Shown here in pieces: positions 42,704 through 51,789 of a stretch of 64,000 nucleotides of DNA. Position 1 is the first letter of the stretch. Every line of letters begins with the position of its first letter. The position numbers and the translations under genes were made by a program. Location: the NCBI GenBank assembly GCA_050950645.1, contig JBMNHZ010000006.1, forward strand, positions 3,814 through 67,813, in the 5' to 3' direction. The notes under the pieces were generated by a model that had not been told where the DNA came from, did not search any database, and was given only the letters and a program-made list of their open reading frames with translations. Source of the stretch: BRH-c25 sp012519325 (GTDB lineage Bacteria; Bacillota; Clostridia; Lutisporales; Lutisporaceae).

Positions 42704-43615
42704 ATGGGGGATTGCTCTAAGAGCTGTGCTTCAGTAAAGCTTGATGTTGATAATATACTGTATGATGAACCTATGAAAAATCATACCTCCTTCAAGCTGG
42801 GAGGGCCTGCCGACATATTTATTGAGCCTAAGGACATGCCGGAGCTGGTAAGGGCAATTAAAAGCCTCAGAGAGCAAGGTGTATCATATTATATAATAGG
42901 TAATGGAAGCAACCTTCTGGTATCCGACAAAGGATTGAGAGGGGTAGTAGTCAAAATCGGTGAAAATTTCGGAAGCGTCAGCTTCAATGATGATGTGATA
43001 ATAGCAGAATCAGGTATTCTGCTTTCAACACTATCCAAGATGGCAGCCAGGGAAGGCCTTACAGGGATGGAGTTTGCCAGCGGCATCCCGGGATCTCTTG
43101 GGGGAGCTGTAACAATGAATGCTGGTGCATACGGCGGGGAAATGAAGGATATTGTTGAATGGGTTGAGGTACTGGATCAGGATCTTAATCTTAAAAGGCT
43201 GAATAACGCTGAAATGAAATTCATGTACAGGAAAAGCATTATAGAACCGGGAAAGCACATAGTTATGCGCTGCTCTATAAGACTTAAAAAAGGGAATCCG
43301 GATGAGATAAACAGCAGAATGGCAGAACTGGCGGAAAAAAGGAAAAGCAAACAGCCGCTTCATTTGCCAAGTGCAGGCAGTACCTTCAAGAGGCCGGAGG
43401 GTTACTTTGCGGGCAAGCTCATAGAGGATGCGGGTTTGAAGGGCTTTTCCATCGGAGGAGCTCAGGTATCGCCTCTCCACTGCGGTTTTGTGGTAAACAA
43501 CGGCGATGCTGCGGCAAAGGATGTGTATGAGCTGATCAGGTATGTGCAGAAGACGGTGTTTGAGAAGTTCAATGTGATGCTTGAGCCTGAGGTCAAAATA
43601 TTAGGGGAATTCTAG
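42704..43615 (+). CDS. murB: UDP-N-acetylenolpyruvoylglucosamine reductase
   Basis: 303 residues, normal for type II MurB. FAD-binding parts TSFKLGGPADIF and IGNGSNLLVSDKGLRG, then FASGIPGSLGGAVTMNAGAY and the catalytic region SAGSTFKRPEGYFAGKLIE with the proton-donating Ser and the late Glu (VMLEPEVKILG). It makes UDP-N-acetylmuramate. Longer starts reach into the CofE-like gene; AAGGAG 11 bases before 42704 decides this start. Confidence 0.95.
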   Translation: MGDCSKSCASVKLDVDNILYDEPMKNHTSFKLGGPADIFIEPKDMPELVRAIKSLREQGVSYYIIGNGSNLLVSDKGLRGVVVKIGENFGSVSFNDDVIIAESGILLSTLSKMAAREGLTGMEFASGIPGSLGGAVTMNAGAYGGEMKDIVEWVEVLDQDLNLKRLNNAEMKFMYRKSIIEPGKHIVMRCSIRLKKGNPDEINSRMAELAEKRKSKQPLHLPSAGSTFKRPEGYFAGKLIEDAGLKGFSIGGAQVSPLHCGFVVNNGDAAAKDVYELIRYVQKTVFEKFNVMLEPEVKILGEF

Positions 43616-43625
43616 AGATTTTAAT

Positions 43626-43835
43626 AGCATCTGTGCATAACCTCGTATAGCTATATAAAAATTGATGACTTCTGATTCACTGAGCCTAAGAAAAGTCTAG
43701 CGCTGTCAAAGGTCATCCGTGACCGTGACAGCTTGCTCGGCGTCCATGCCTCGCATACGACTGTTTCTAAGGTTCAGTTCATAAGAGTCATTGACAATTT
43801 TTATATAAGTATACTTCGATTTATGCACAGATGCT
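43626..43835. repeat. 210-bp palindromic (MITE-like) element
   Basis: AGCATCTGTGCATAA (43626-43640) is repeated as its exact reverse complement at 43821-43835. The pairing goes on inward, imperfectly, through TATATAAAAATTG and GAGCCTAAGAAA for about 70 bases per arm. The central part holds a second hairpin, CTGTCA-AA-GGTCA-TCCG-TGACC-G-TGACAG. There is no coding potential. It may be a small non-autonomous mobile element or a structured RNA. Confidence 0.7.
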
Positions 43836-44004
43836 TTTTTAACTCCAAAGCACTACCTTTCCTTGTAACCTCGCAGCCTCGTACCTCGAAACCCCTTATC
43901 TTAGAAGCCCTACCATGGCTCTCGCGTCTCGAATCCTGCGTCTCGTATCTCCTAATGGTATTTTGACAATAATAATGTTATATTTATTATTAGAGGTGAA
44001 GCAC
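43836..44004. other. low-complexity gap with CTCG-rich short repeats
   Basis: CCTCGCAGCCTCGTACCTCGAA and CTCTCGCGTCTCGAATCC, then TGCGTCTCGTATCTCC are irregular repeats of a CTCG-based unit. Related sequence on the other strand (GCGAGCCATGAGATT) occurs at 45641. After them comes AT-rich sequence with TTGACA and TATTAT that is too close to the next start to be a sure promoter. No gene seen. Confidence 0.45.
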
Positions 44005-44751
44005 TTGATTAAGCTTTTTGCTGACTACCATACCCACACGGTTTACAGCCATGGTAGGGGTAGTATAATGGATAATGTAATGGCGGCAAGAAAAAAGGGA
44101 CTTACTGAGATTGCCATAACCGACCATGGAATAAGGCACTTTGCCTATGGAGTAAAAGTCAAGGACCTTGGCAGGATGAGGGATGAGGTAGACAGGATCA
44201 ACAGCAATTCAGAAGGCATAAAGGTGCTTCTGGGTATGGAGTGTAATATAATAAGCACCGACGGGGATATTGACATGGATGAAAGCATACGCAAATATCT
44301 TGATATACTTCTGGTGGGATTTCATATGATGGTATTGCCAAAGACAGCCAGAGATGCTGTGAATATTTACGGGAGGAACTACCTGTCAAAAATATTTCAC
44401 CTGGATACGGAAGGAATTAAGGAAGCAAATACCGAATCAATGATTAAGGCAATAAGAAAACATAAAATAGATATAATAACACATCCCGGAGCACGTATTC
44501 CGCTTGATATCACTCTTATTGCAAGAGAGGCCGCCAAAGCAGGTACGGCTCTTGAAATAAATTCCCACAGCAGTTATATGAAAGCAAAGCATGTTATAGC
44601 GGCAGCAGGAGAAGGGGCAAAGTTTGTGATTAACAGTGACGCCCATGCTCCCGAGGATGTGGGAAATCTGCAGAATGGCCTGGATATTGCCATGGAGGCC
44701 GGTTTAACCTGCGATCAGATTATAAATTCCATAGGATTTGCTGGGAGGTAA
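44005..44751 (+). CDS. PHP-domain phosphoesterase
   Basis: 248 residues. PHP metal motifs: ADYHTHTVYSHG, ITDHGIRHF, GMECNII, GFHMM, ITHPGAR and NSDAHAPEDVG. Similar to histidinol-phosphatase-like and YcdX-like PHP hydrolases; substrate unknown. The TTG at 44005, 7 bases after GAGGTG, gives the standard N-terminus; the frame back to 43915 runs through the CTCG repeats. Located 3 bp before rapZ, likely co-transcribed. Confidence 0.87.
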   Translation: MIKLFADYHTHTVYSHGRGSIMDNVMAARKKGLTEIAITDHGIRHFAYGVKVKDLGRMRDEVDRINSNSEGIKVLLGMECNIISTDGDIDMDESIRKYLDILLVGFHMMVLPKTARDAVNIYGRNYLSKIFHLDTEGIKEANTESMIKAIRKHKIDIITHPGARIPLDITLIAREAAKAGTALEINSHSSYMKAKHVIAAAGEGAKFVINSDAHAPEDVGNLQNGLDIAMEAGLTCDQIINSIGFAGR

Positions 44752-44754
44752 GTA

Positions 44755-45621
44755 ATGAAATTTTTGATTGTTACCGGCTTGTCAGGAGCCGGGAAAAGCC
44801 AATCAATAAAGTTCCTTGAGGATTTGGGGTATTTTTGCGTTGATAATTTACCTCCTGCTTTAATCGGCAAATTTGTTGAAATGTGTTCTGAAAGCAAGGG
44901 AGATATAAACAAGGCAGCCATAGTAATCGACATAAGGGTGGGCAAATTCCTGGATCAGCTTACCGGATGCCTCCAGGAGCTTAAGGAATCCGGCCATACC
45001 TATGACATATTATTTTTGGAGGCATCTAATGAGACCCTAATCAAGAGGTTCAAAGCAAGCAGAAGGATGCATCCTCTGTCTGTGGGAGGCAGAATAATAA
45101 AGGGGATAAAAGCTGAAAGAAGAAAGCTTCAGGAAATAAAATCAAAAGCTACGAATATAATAGATACGACGAATATGAGCCCCTCGGAACTAAAACAGGA
45201 AATAATACATCTATTTGTTGAGGGAGGCAAGTCGGAGGGACTTATTATAAATATTATTTCCTTTGGCTTCAAATATGGAATACCTCTGGACTCTGATATG
45301 GTATTTGATGTGAGGTTTCTTCCAAATCCATACTATGTGGAGAATCTTAAGAAATTAAGCGGAGCGGATGAGGTCGTAAGAAGCTATGTCATGAAGTGGC
45401 CTGCAGCGGTACAATTTATGAATAGACTCACCGATATGATGGAGTTTCTGATACCTCATTTTATAAAAGAGGGGAAATCACAACTGGTAATAGCAATTGG
45501 CTGTACGGGGGGGCGGCATCGTTCCGTTACCATAGCCAATATGCTGAGTAACAAACTAAAGGAGGCAAGTCATAGGGTTATAGTGGAGCATAGGGATATT
45601 GAAGAAGAAAGATATAGATAA
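44755..45621 (+). CDS. rapZ: RNase adapter / nucleotide-binding protein RapZ (YvcJ)
   Basis: 288 residues. Walker A TGLSGAGKSQS at the start, ALIGKFVE, FLEASNETLIKRFKASRRMHPL, and the C-terminal signature VIAIGCTGGRHRSVTIANML. In Gram-positives (YvcJ) it has GTPase activity and affects competence and cell-envelope metabolism; in E. coli it guides RNase E to GlmZ. GGGAGGTAAGT precedes the ATG. First of rapZ-yvcK-lepB-whiA. Confidence 0.96.
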   Translation: MKFLIVTGLSGAGKSQSIKFLEDLGYFCVDNLPPALIGKFVEMCSESKGDINKAAIVIDIRVGKFLDQLTGCLQELKESGHTYDILFLEASNETLIKRFKASRRMHPLSVGGRIIKGIKAERRKLQEIKSKATNIIDTTNMSPSELKQEIIHLFVEGGKSEGLIINIISFGFKYGIPLDSDMVFDVRFLPNPYYVENLKKLSGADEVVRSYVMKWPAAVQFMNRLTDMMEFLIPHFIKEGKSQLVIAIGCTGGRHRSVTIANMLSNKLKEASHRVIVEHRDIEEERYR

Positions 45622-45713
45622 AGCAGACAAAAGATACAAGCCGCGAGCCATGAGATTTTGGGCAGGGATTCGGGGCTTGAAGTGTGAGGCTATGATAAAT
45701 AGGGGTGTTGTGC

Positions 45714-46799
45714 TTGAAAAACAATTCCATAAAGAATTTATTACATGAGAAAGGTATAATCTCAGGAGGACCTAAGGTTGTTGCAATAGGTGGGGGTACG
45801 GGCCTTTCGGTGCTTCTCAGGGGATTAAAGAAATATACATCCAATATTACTGCAATAGTTACGGTATCGGATGATGGGGGAGGCTCGGGAGTGATCCGGG
45901 AGGACATGGGGATTCTGCCTCCGGGAGACATCAGGAATTGCATAGTGTCCCTTGCCAATACCGAACCGATAATGGAACAGCTTATGCAATACAGGTTCAG
46001 AGAAGGGGCGCTAAAGGGACAAAGCTTCGGGAATCTTTTTATTGCTGCCATGAATGACATCTGCGGAAGCTTTGATGCCGCTGTCAAAGAGGTAAGCAGT
46101 GTGCTGGCTGTGACAGGAAAAGTCCTGCCGGTGACGCTGGAAAGTGTGGTTTTGTATGCAGAATTTGAAGACGGTACCATTATCAAGGGCGAATCACAAA
46201 TACCCATCAAACAGCAGGCTTTGAATAAAAAAATAAGGAAGGTCTTCCTGAAGCCCGGTAATTGTAAGCCTCTTCCGGTGGCCATAAAAGAAATTCAAGA
46301 GGCAGATGTCATTATTCTTGGGCCGGGAAGCCTATATACCAGTATCATACCCAATATACTGGTGAAAGATATAGCAAAAGCAATAAACAGCTCCGGTTCC
46401 ATTAAAATATATGTAAGCAATTTGATGACGCAGCAGGGGGAAACAATAGGGTACAGCCTTTCGGAACATATAAAGGCCATAAGGGATCATGGAAACATGG
46501 TACTGATAGATTATGTCATCGCCAATACAGGAAAAATTCCTCAGGTCCTTTTGGAAAAATACAAAATGGAAGATGCTTCTCCGGTTTTGATTGACTATGA
46601 TATAATAACTGATATGGGAATCAAGATTCTTGAAGGGGACTTTGTAAGCATTGAAAACGGATATTTGAGGCATGATTTTAATGAACTGGCGGAGCACATA
46701 TTCAAGCTGATTAATGAGGAAAAACTCCAAAAGGATAAAAAAAGGCTTTTGGATTATTACATGATAAACGGTAAACTGAGGAAAAACAGAAGAAACTAA
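45714..46799 (+). CDS. yvcK: gluconeogenesis factor YvcK (CofD-like)
   Basis: 361 residues. AIGGGTGLSVLLRGLK, VSDDGGGSGVIRED, PGDIRNCIVSLAN and GPGSLYTSIIPNIL are family signatures. It binds UDP-GlcNAc and links carbon metabolism to peptidoglycan synthesis. A GTG at 45705 overlaps the AGGGGTG site; the TTG at 45714 lies 7 bases after it. The 92-bp gap after rapZ includes a GCGAGCCATGAG repeat-like stretch. Confidence 0.94.
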   Translation: MKNNSIKNLLHEKGIISGGPKVVAIGGGTGLSVLLRGLKKYTSNITAIVTVSDDGGGSGVIREDMGILPPGDIRNCIVSLANTEPIMEQLMQYRFREGALKGQSFGNLFIAAMNDICGSFDAAVKEVSSVLAVTGKVLPVTLESVVLYAEFEDGTIIKGESQIPIKQQALNKKIRKVFLKPGNCKPLPVAIKEIQEADVIILGPGSLYTSIIPNILVKDIAKAINSSGSIKIYVSNLMTQQGETIGYSLSEHIKAIRDHGNMVLIDYVIANTGKIPQVLLEKYKMEDASPVLIDYDIITDMGIKILEGDFVSIENGYLRHDFNELAEHIFKLINEEKLQKDKKRLLDYYMINGKLRKNRRN

Positions 46800-46815
46800 C
46801 AAAGGGGAGATAGTA

Positions 46816-47340
46816 TTGGATGAAAATATAAAAAAAGAGGTAGTATCATGGATAAAACTGATATTATCGGCATTTGTCATTGCTTTCATACTAAAAACTT
46901 ATGTGTTTCAGATAGCACTGGTAAATCAAATTTCAATGGAACCCACCCTATACGAGGGGGAAATACTTGTAATAGCAAAGGTGAAATATCTGATTAACGA
47001 TCCTGAAAGAGGCGATATTGTAGTCCTGAAGGATGAGTTGGAAGATAAGTTTTTGATAAAAAGAGCGATAGGACTTCCCGATGAAGTTATTGATATAAAA
47101 AACGACAGAGTTTATATAGACGGAAAAGAGCTGAGTCCCGATTATACGGAAGCGCCGACCCGGGACAACGGATTTACCAAGGCCAGGGTACCGGTGGGCA
47201 AGTATTTTGTAATGGGAGATAACAGGCTTCACAGCAGGGACAGCCGTTCGGATACGGTAGGCTTTGTAAGCCGCGGCAATATTGTGGGAAAGGCAGTATT
47301 CAGAATATGGCCTTTAAGTAAAATTGGAATAGTAAGATAA
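46816..47340 (+). CDS. lepB: signal peptidase I
   Basis: 174 residues: N-terminal membrane helix (about 12-30), catalytic Ser in NQISMEPTLYEG, catalytic Lys in FLIKRAIGLPDE, and the box GKYFVMGDNRLHSRDSR. It removes signal peptides of secreted proteins on the outer side of the membrane. TTG start after GGGGAG. Between yvcK and whiA, where this gene is not a standard member of the conserved cluster. Confidence 0.94.
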   Translation: MDENIKKEVVSWIKLILSAFVIAFILKTYVFQIALVNQISMEPTLYEGEILVIAKVKYLINDPERGDIVVLKDELEDKFLIKRAIGLPDEVIDIKNDRVYIDGKELSPDYTEAPTRDNGFTKARVPVGKYFVMGDNRLHSRDSRSDTVGFVSRGNIVGKAVFRIWPLSKIGIVR

Positions 47341-47356
47341 AGAGGTGCTGTTTAAC

Positions 47357-48313
47357 ATGACCTTTTCTTCTGCAACTAAAAATGAGATATCAAAGATTGC
47401 AGTTACTAATAAGTGCTGTCAGCTTGCACTGCTGTCAGCACTTATTAAAATGAACGGAACCCTTCAGATACAAGGAATTGACAGGATAGGAATCATACTT
47501 TCCACTGAGAATGCATCGACAGCAAGAATGATGTTTTCACTGCTTAAGAGCTGTTTTAAAATCAATACCAAGGTGGTTGTGAGGAAGAACAGGCATCTTA
47601 AAAAGAATAACAATTACACCTTATATATTGATTCCGCCATGGGCTCTCATGAGATACTCAAGATGACGGGGATACTGAAGGAAAGTAATAGCGGCATGAG
47701 ACTAAACCATAAGATTCCCCATTATCTGATAAAAAAGACTTGCTGCAGGAAGGCCTATCTGAGAGGAATTTTTCTTGGGGGCGGATCCATAAGTGACCCT
47801 GAAAAGACCTATCACCTTGAACTTGTAACAAATAACGAAAGTTTTGCCGAGGATATTAAAGAGCTGATGAATATCTATCAGCTTGGTGCAAAGGTCGTAA
47901 TGAGAAAGGGCAGCTTTGTCGTTTATATAAAAGAGGGAGAGAATATTGTTAACTACCTGAACATAATAGGAGCCCACTGTGCGCTGCTGAAACTGGAAAA
48001 CATCAGAATATACAAGGAAATGCGGAATAATGTAAACAGAATAGTGAACTGTGAGACTGCAAACCTGGACAAGACTCTCAATGCAGCATTAAGGCAGATA
48101 AATAATATTAAATATATAAAGAATACGATAGGCCTGGATAAGCTTCCGGAGGGCCTGGCTGAAATTGCTGAGCTGAGGCTGGAGTTCAGGGATGCAACCC
48201 TTAAGGAATTGGGGGAAATGATGAGTCCCCCCATAGGCAAATCCGGAGTAAACCATAGATTGAGAAAGCTGGATAAAATAGCGGAAAACCTTAAAGACAG
48301 GCATAAGGAGTAA
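47357..48313 (+). CDS. whiA: sporulation/division regulator WhiA
   Basis: 318 residues: two LAGLIDADG-like homing-endonuclease folds without catalytic acids (CCQLALLSALIKMNG; RKAYLRGIFLGGGSISDP) and a C-terminal helix-turn-helix (LRLEFRDATLKELGEMMSPP then IGKSGVNHRLRKL). Binds DNA and affects division and chromosome segregation in Firmicutes. AGAGGTG precedes the ATG at 47357; the earlier start overlaps the ribosome-binding site. Confidence 0.95.
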   Translation: MTFSSATKNEISKIAVTNKCCQLALLSALIKMNGTLQIQGIDRIGIILSTENASTARMMFSLLKSCFKINTKVVVRKNRHLKKNNNYTLYIDSAMGSHEILKMTGILKESNSGMRLNHKIPHYLIKKTCCRKAYLRGIFLGGGSISDPEKTYHLELVTNNESFAEDIKELMNIYQLGAKVVMRKGSFVVYIKEGENIVNYLNIIGAHCALLKLENIRIYKEMRNNVNRIVNCETANLDKTLNAALRQINNIKYIKNTIGLDKLPEGLAEIAELRLEFRDATLKELGEMMSPPIGKSGVNHRLRKLDKIAENLKDRHKE

Positions 48314-48355
48314 ATAAAATTACTATACCTGCTGTGTCGTAAGGAGATGTGTGGC

Positions 48356-49423
48356 ATGAGAAAGATATTGGTCGATAAAGTAAAGGAAGGAATGGTTCTT
48401 GGCAGGACTTTGTACAGCAGTGAAGGCAATGTATTGCTGAATGCCGGTATCATACTGAAGAGCTCTTATATAGCAAAGTTCAAAGACTTAGGAATAAGAG
48501 AAGTGTATGTGGAAGATGAAATAAGCCGTGATATAGTACTTAAGGATGTTATTACGGAAGAAACGAGATTTGAAGCAAGAGTGAACATAAAAAATGCGAT
48601 GGACAGCATCAGATATGGAAACTCTCTTGACGTAAAGCCCATCAGGGACAGCGTGTGCAAAATGATTGATGAGCTGATGGATGTCAAGGATACTATGGTC
48701 AACCTGCAGGATTTGAAGAGCAATGACCAGTATACCTTCAGCCACAGCGTGAATGTATGCGTATTATCACTGATTACGGGCATATCCATGAAATATGATG
48801 AGGAGAAGCTCAAAGAGATTGGGATAGGTGCAATGCTTCACGATGTGGGAAAGATAAAGATACCCCAAGAGATACTGAACAAGCCCGGCAGTCTTACAAA
48901 AAAGGAATTCGACATTGTCAAAAAGCATACAAGCTATGGCTATGAACTGCTGAAGAAAAGCAAGATGCTGAGTACCTATGCAAGCTATATAGCATTAACT
49001 CACCATGAGCGGTTTGACGGGGAGGGTTATCCCCTGGGACTCAGGGGAGAGGAAATACACGAGTTTGCCAGGATAGTGTCTGTTGCTGATGTATATGACG
49101 CTATTACCTCCGACAGAATATACAAGAAAAGGATTAATATAAATGAAGCTGTTGAATACTTAATCGGAATGGGCGGCCACCAATTTGACTATAATATTGT
49201 AAGAAATTTTATTGAGCATATAACCATATACCCGCCGGGAACCTGCGTGCTTTTGAATAACGGGGAGAAGGCCATAGTAGTGGATGTGAACAAGAAATAT
49301 CCGAACAGGCCGATAATAAGAATACTTATGGATAAGGAAGGACAGATACCCAAAGAACCTGTGGAGATAGATCTTACCAAGAACAATACGCTTCTTATAA
49401 GCGATATAATAGATGATATATAA
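48356..49423 (+). CDS. HD-GYP cyclic-di-GMP phosphodiesterase
   Basis: 355 residues. N-terminal helical/strand region of about 120 residues (ILVDKVKEGMVLGRTLYSSE; YIAKFKDLGIREVYV) followed by the HD-GYP domain with HSVNVC, MLHDVGKIKIP and THHERFDGEGYPLGL; HD and GYP residues are all present. A C-terminal tail of about 70 residues (PGTCVLLNNGEKAIVVDVN) is common in this group. It probably degrades cyclic di-GMP. AAGGAG stands 9 bases before the ATG at 48356. Confidence 0.92.
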   Translation: MRKILVDKVKEGMVLGRTLYSSEGNVLLNAGIILKSSYIAKFKDLGIREVYVEDEISRDIVLKDVITEETRFEARVNIKNAMDSIRYGNSLDVKPIRDSVCKMIDELMDVKDTMVNLQDLKSNDQYTFSHSVNVCVLSLITGISMKYDEEKLKEIGIGAMLHDVGKIKIPQEILNKPGSLTKKEFDIVKKHTSYGYELLKKSKMLSTYASYIALTHHERFDGEGYPLGLRGEEIHEFARIVSVADVYDAITSDRIYKKRININEAVEYLIGMGGHQFDYNIVRNFIEHITIYPPGTCVLLNNGEKAIVVDVNKKYPNRPIIRILMDKEGQIPKEPVEIDLTKNNTLLISDIIDDI

Positions 49424-49465
49424 AATAAGGTGCAGGGCTGTAAGGTTACGAGGGAAGGTGCGGCA

Positions 49466-50449
49466 ATGCTTGTTGGAATCGACCTGGGAGGTACTGCCAT
49501 AAAGGCTGGTTTGGTGGACAGGGATGGGAGAATACTTTTGCAGTCTTCCATAGCCACTAATGCGGGCAGAGATTACAGGCTGATAATTGAAGATATGCAG
49601 AAGCAGGTGGAGAAGCTTATAAAAGACAAAGGAATAAGCATAGATGATATAGAATCCATAGGCATCGGAGCACCAGGCCTGATGAATGACAGAAGCGGAT
49701 ATGTCATATATTGTACTAATCTTTTCTGGGAAAACGTCCCTTTGGGTATTATGCTCCGGGAGCATTTCAACAAACCTGTATATGTGGAAAACGATGCTAA
49801 TGCTGCTGCTTTGGCTGAAAGCCTTTTCGGCTCAACAAAGGGAGCGGGAAATTCTGTGCTGATCACAATCGGAACGGGTATAGGCAGTGGAATAATTATA
49901 GATCATAAGATATACAGCGGAAGCCACTATGCAGGTGCTGAGATGGGACATATGATTGTGGGGCCCAACTTCTACAAGTGCAACTGCGGCAACACAGGCT
50001 GCCTTGAAACCTTTGCATCTGCAACTGCAATGGTAAAATATGCGGTGCACAGGCTTGAAACGGATAAAATCAAGTCAAGCATTTTGGATAAGGCAGAGGG
50101 CGATACGGAAAACATCAATGCCAGGATAATTTTTGATGCGGCGAAGGAAGGGGATCAGCTTGGTATTGAGACTGTAGACAGGATGATAAAGTATCTTTCC
50201 ATAGGTATAATAAATGTATTCAACATCCTTGATCCGGAAATAATCGTGATAGGCGGCGGGGTATCAAAGGCTGGAGATTATCTTTTGGATAAGCTGAAGG
50301 AGGAAGTCGGCAAAATGCTGTTCACATCCGGAATCAAATATGGCGATATAGTATTGGCGCAGCTGGGAAATGAAGCAGGATTGCTGGGTGCGGCTTTTAT
50401 TGGGGTTAACAGGAACCGGACAAACAAAGGAGGCTGTGAAAATGCTTAA
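49466..50449 (+). CDS. glk: ROK-family glucokinase
   Basis: 327 residues. ATP motif LVGIDLGGTAIKAGLV, catalytic Asp in VYVENDANAAALAE, GTGIGSGIIID and the ROK zinc motif CNCGNTGCLETFAS. It phosphorylates glucose freed from imported sugars. The start at 49466 follows GGAAGGTG; longer frames lack a site. The last 8 bases overlap pgi. Confidence 0.94.
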   Translation: MLVGIDLGGTAIKAGLVDRDGRILLQSSIATNAGRDYRLIIEDMQKQVEKLIKDKGISIDDIESIGIGAPGLMNDRSGYVIYCTNLFWENVPLGIMLREHFNKPVYVENDANAAALAESLFGSTKGAGNSVLITIGTGIGSGIIIDHKIYSGSHYAGAEMGHMIVGPNFYKCNCGNTGCLETFASATAMVKYAVHRLETDKIKSSILDKAEGDTENINARIIFDAAKEGDQLGIETVDRMIKYLSIGIINVFNILDPEIIVIGGGVSKAGDYLLDKLKEEVGKMLFTSGIKYGDIVLAQLGNEAGLLGAAFIGVNRNRTNKGGCENA

Positions 50450-51776
50450 ATTCGATTACTCAAATTCCATGGTTAAGGATAAGGAATTATCTTACTTAAG
50501 AGAATATGTGAAGTCTGCCCATAACATGCTCCATGAAAAGACAGGAGCAGGAAATGACTTTCTTGGTTGGGTGGACTATCCTGAAAAATATGACAAGGAT
50601 GAAATTGAAAGAATCATAAATGCTGCCGAAAGGATTAAAGATTCCTCAGAGGTATTTCTGATAATAGGAATAGGGGGCTCCTACCTTGGAGCAAGGGCTG
50701 CCGTAGAGCAATTGGGGCATTCATTTCATAATCTGCTTCCGAAAGATAAAAGAAAGGCACCTGAGATATATTTTCTAGGAAATAATATTAGCGGGACATA
50801 CTTAAAGGAGCTTATGGAGGTTATAGAGGGAAAAAGCATAAGTGCCTGTGTTGTCTCAAAGTCGGGGACGACCATGGAGCCTGCTATTGCCTTCCGGTTC
50901 GTAAAGAGATACCTGGAGGCGAAATACGGAAAGCGGTCTGCTGCTGAAAGGATATATGCCGTTACCGATGCTTCCAGGGGCGCACTTAGAAAGCTTGCTG
51001 ATGCAGAAGGATATGAGTCTTTTGTAATAGCTGATGATATAGGGGGCAGGTACTCGGTGCTGACTTCCGTTGGGCTTCTCCCCATAGCAGCGGCAGGAAT
51101 TGATATAAGAAGCATTCTTGAAGGTGCAAGGGATGCCTGGGAAGAATATCTGGAACCGGAGCTGGAAAAAAACCAGTGCTACCAGTATGCGGCGGTAAGG
51201 CGGATACTTGCCGGAAAGGGGAAGTCTATTGAAGTCCTGATAAGCTATGAACCTTCCTTGCAGTTTTTTGCCGAGTGGTGGAAGCAGCTATTCGGCGAAA
51301 GCGAAGGAAAGGATGGAAAGGGAGTATTCCCGGCTTCAATGAGCTTTTCCACTGATTTGCATTCTCTGGGACAGTTTCTTCAGGATGGGGCCAGAAATAT
51401 GTTTGAGACCGTTATTAATGTAAAAAAGCCCAGATGTGAAGTGGAGATAATAAACGATGAGGAAAATCTTGACGGCCTGAACTTCTTAAGCGGGAAATCA
51501 ATGGACTTCGTAAACAAAAAGGCGTTTCAGGGTACCATGCTTGCCCATAAGGACGGAGGAGTCCCGATAAATGTACTCAATATCCCGGAAATCAGCGGGT
51601 ATTATTTTGGGAAAATGGTATATTTCTTTGAAAAGGCTTGCGGATTAAGCGGATATCTGCTTGGCGTAAACCCCTTTGATCAGCCGGGGGTTGAGGAATA
51701 TAAGAAAAACATGTTTGCGCTTTTGGGGAAGAAAGGCTATGAGGAATTAGGAGAAAAGCTTGGTAACAGACTATAG
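50442..51776 (+). CDS. pgi: glucose-6-phosphate isomerase
   Basis: 444 residues. FLIIGIGGSYLGARAAVE, VVSKSGTTMEPAIAFR and DGARNMFETVINV, then GTMLAHKDGGVPINV with the catalytic region and QPGVEEYKKNMFALLG. Length is typical of the short Gram-positive type. AAAGGAGG is 8 bases before the ATG, inside the end of glk. It joins glucokinase to the phosphofructokinases downstream. Confidence 0.96.
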   Translation: MLKFDYSNSMVKDKELSYLREYVKSAHNMLHEKTGAGNDFLGWVDYPEKYDKDEIERIINAAERIKDSSEVFLIIGIGGSYLGARAAVEQLGHSFHNLLPKDKRKAPEIYFLGNNISGTYLKELMEVIEGKSISACVVSKSGTTMEPAIAFRFVKRYLEAKYGKRSAAERIYAVTDASRGALRKLADAEGYESFVIADDIGGRYSVLTSVGLLPIAAAGIDIRSILEGARDAWEEYLEPELEKNQCYQYAAVRRILAGKGKSIEVLISYEPSLQFFAEWWKQLFGESEGKDGKGVFPASMSFSTDLHSLGQFLQDGARNMFETVINVKKPRCEVEIINDEENLDGLNFLSGKSMDFVNKKAFQGTMLAHKDGGVPINVLNIPEISGYYFGKMVYFFEKACGLSGYLLGVNPFDQPGVEEYKKNMFALLGKKGYEELGEKLGNRL

Positions 51777-51789
51777 GGGAGAAATATTT

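Noticed and set aside
43963..43990. TTGACA-16-TATTAT as promoter of the second PHP gene
   Set aside because: The expected transcript start would fall inside or after the ribosome-binding site of that gene, so it could not serve its translation.
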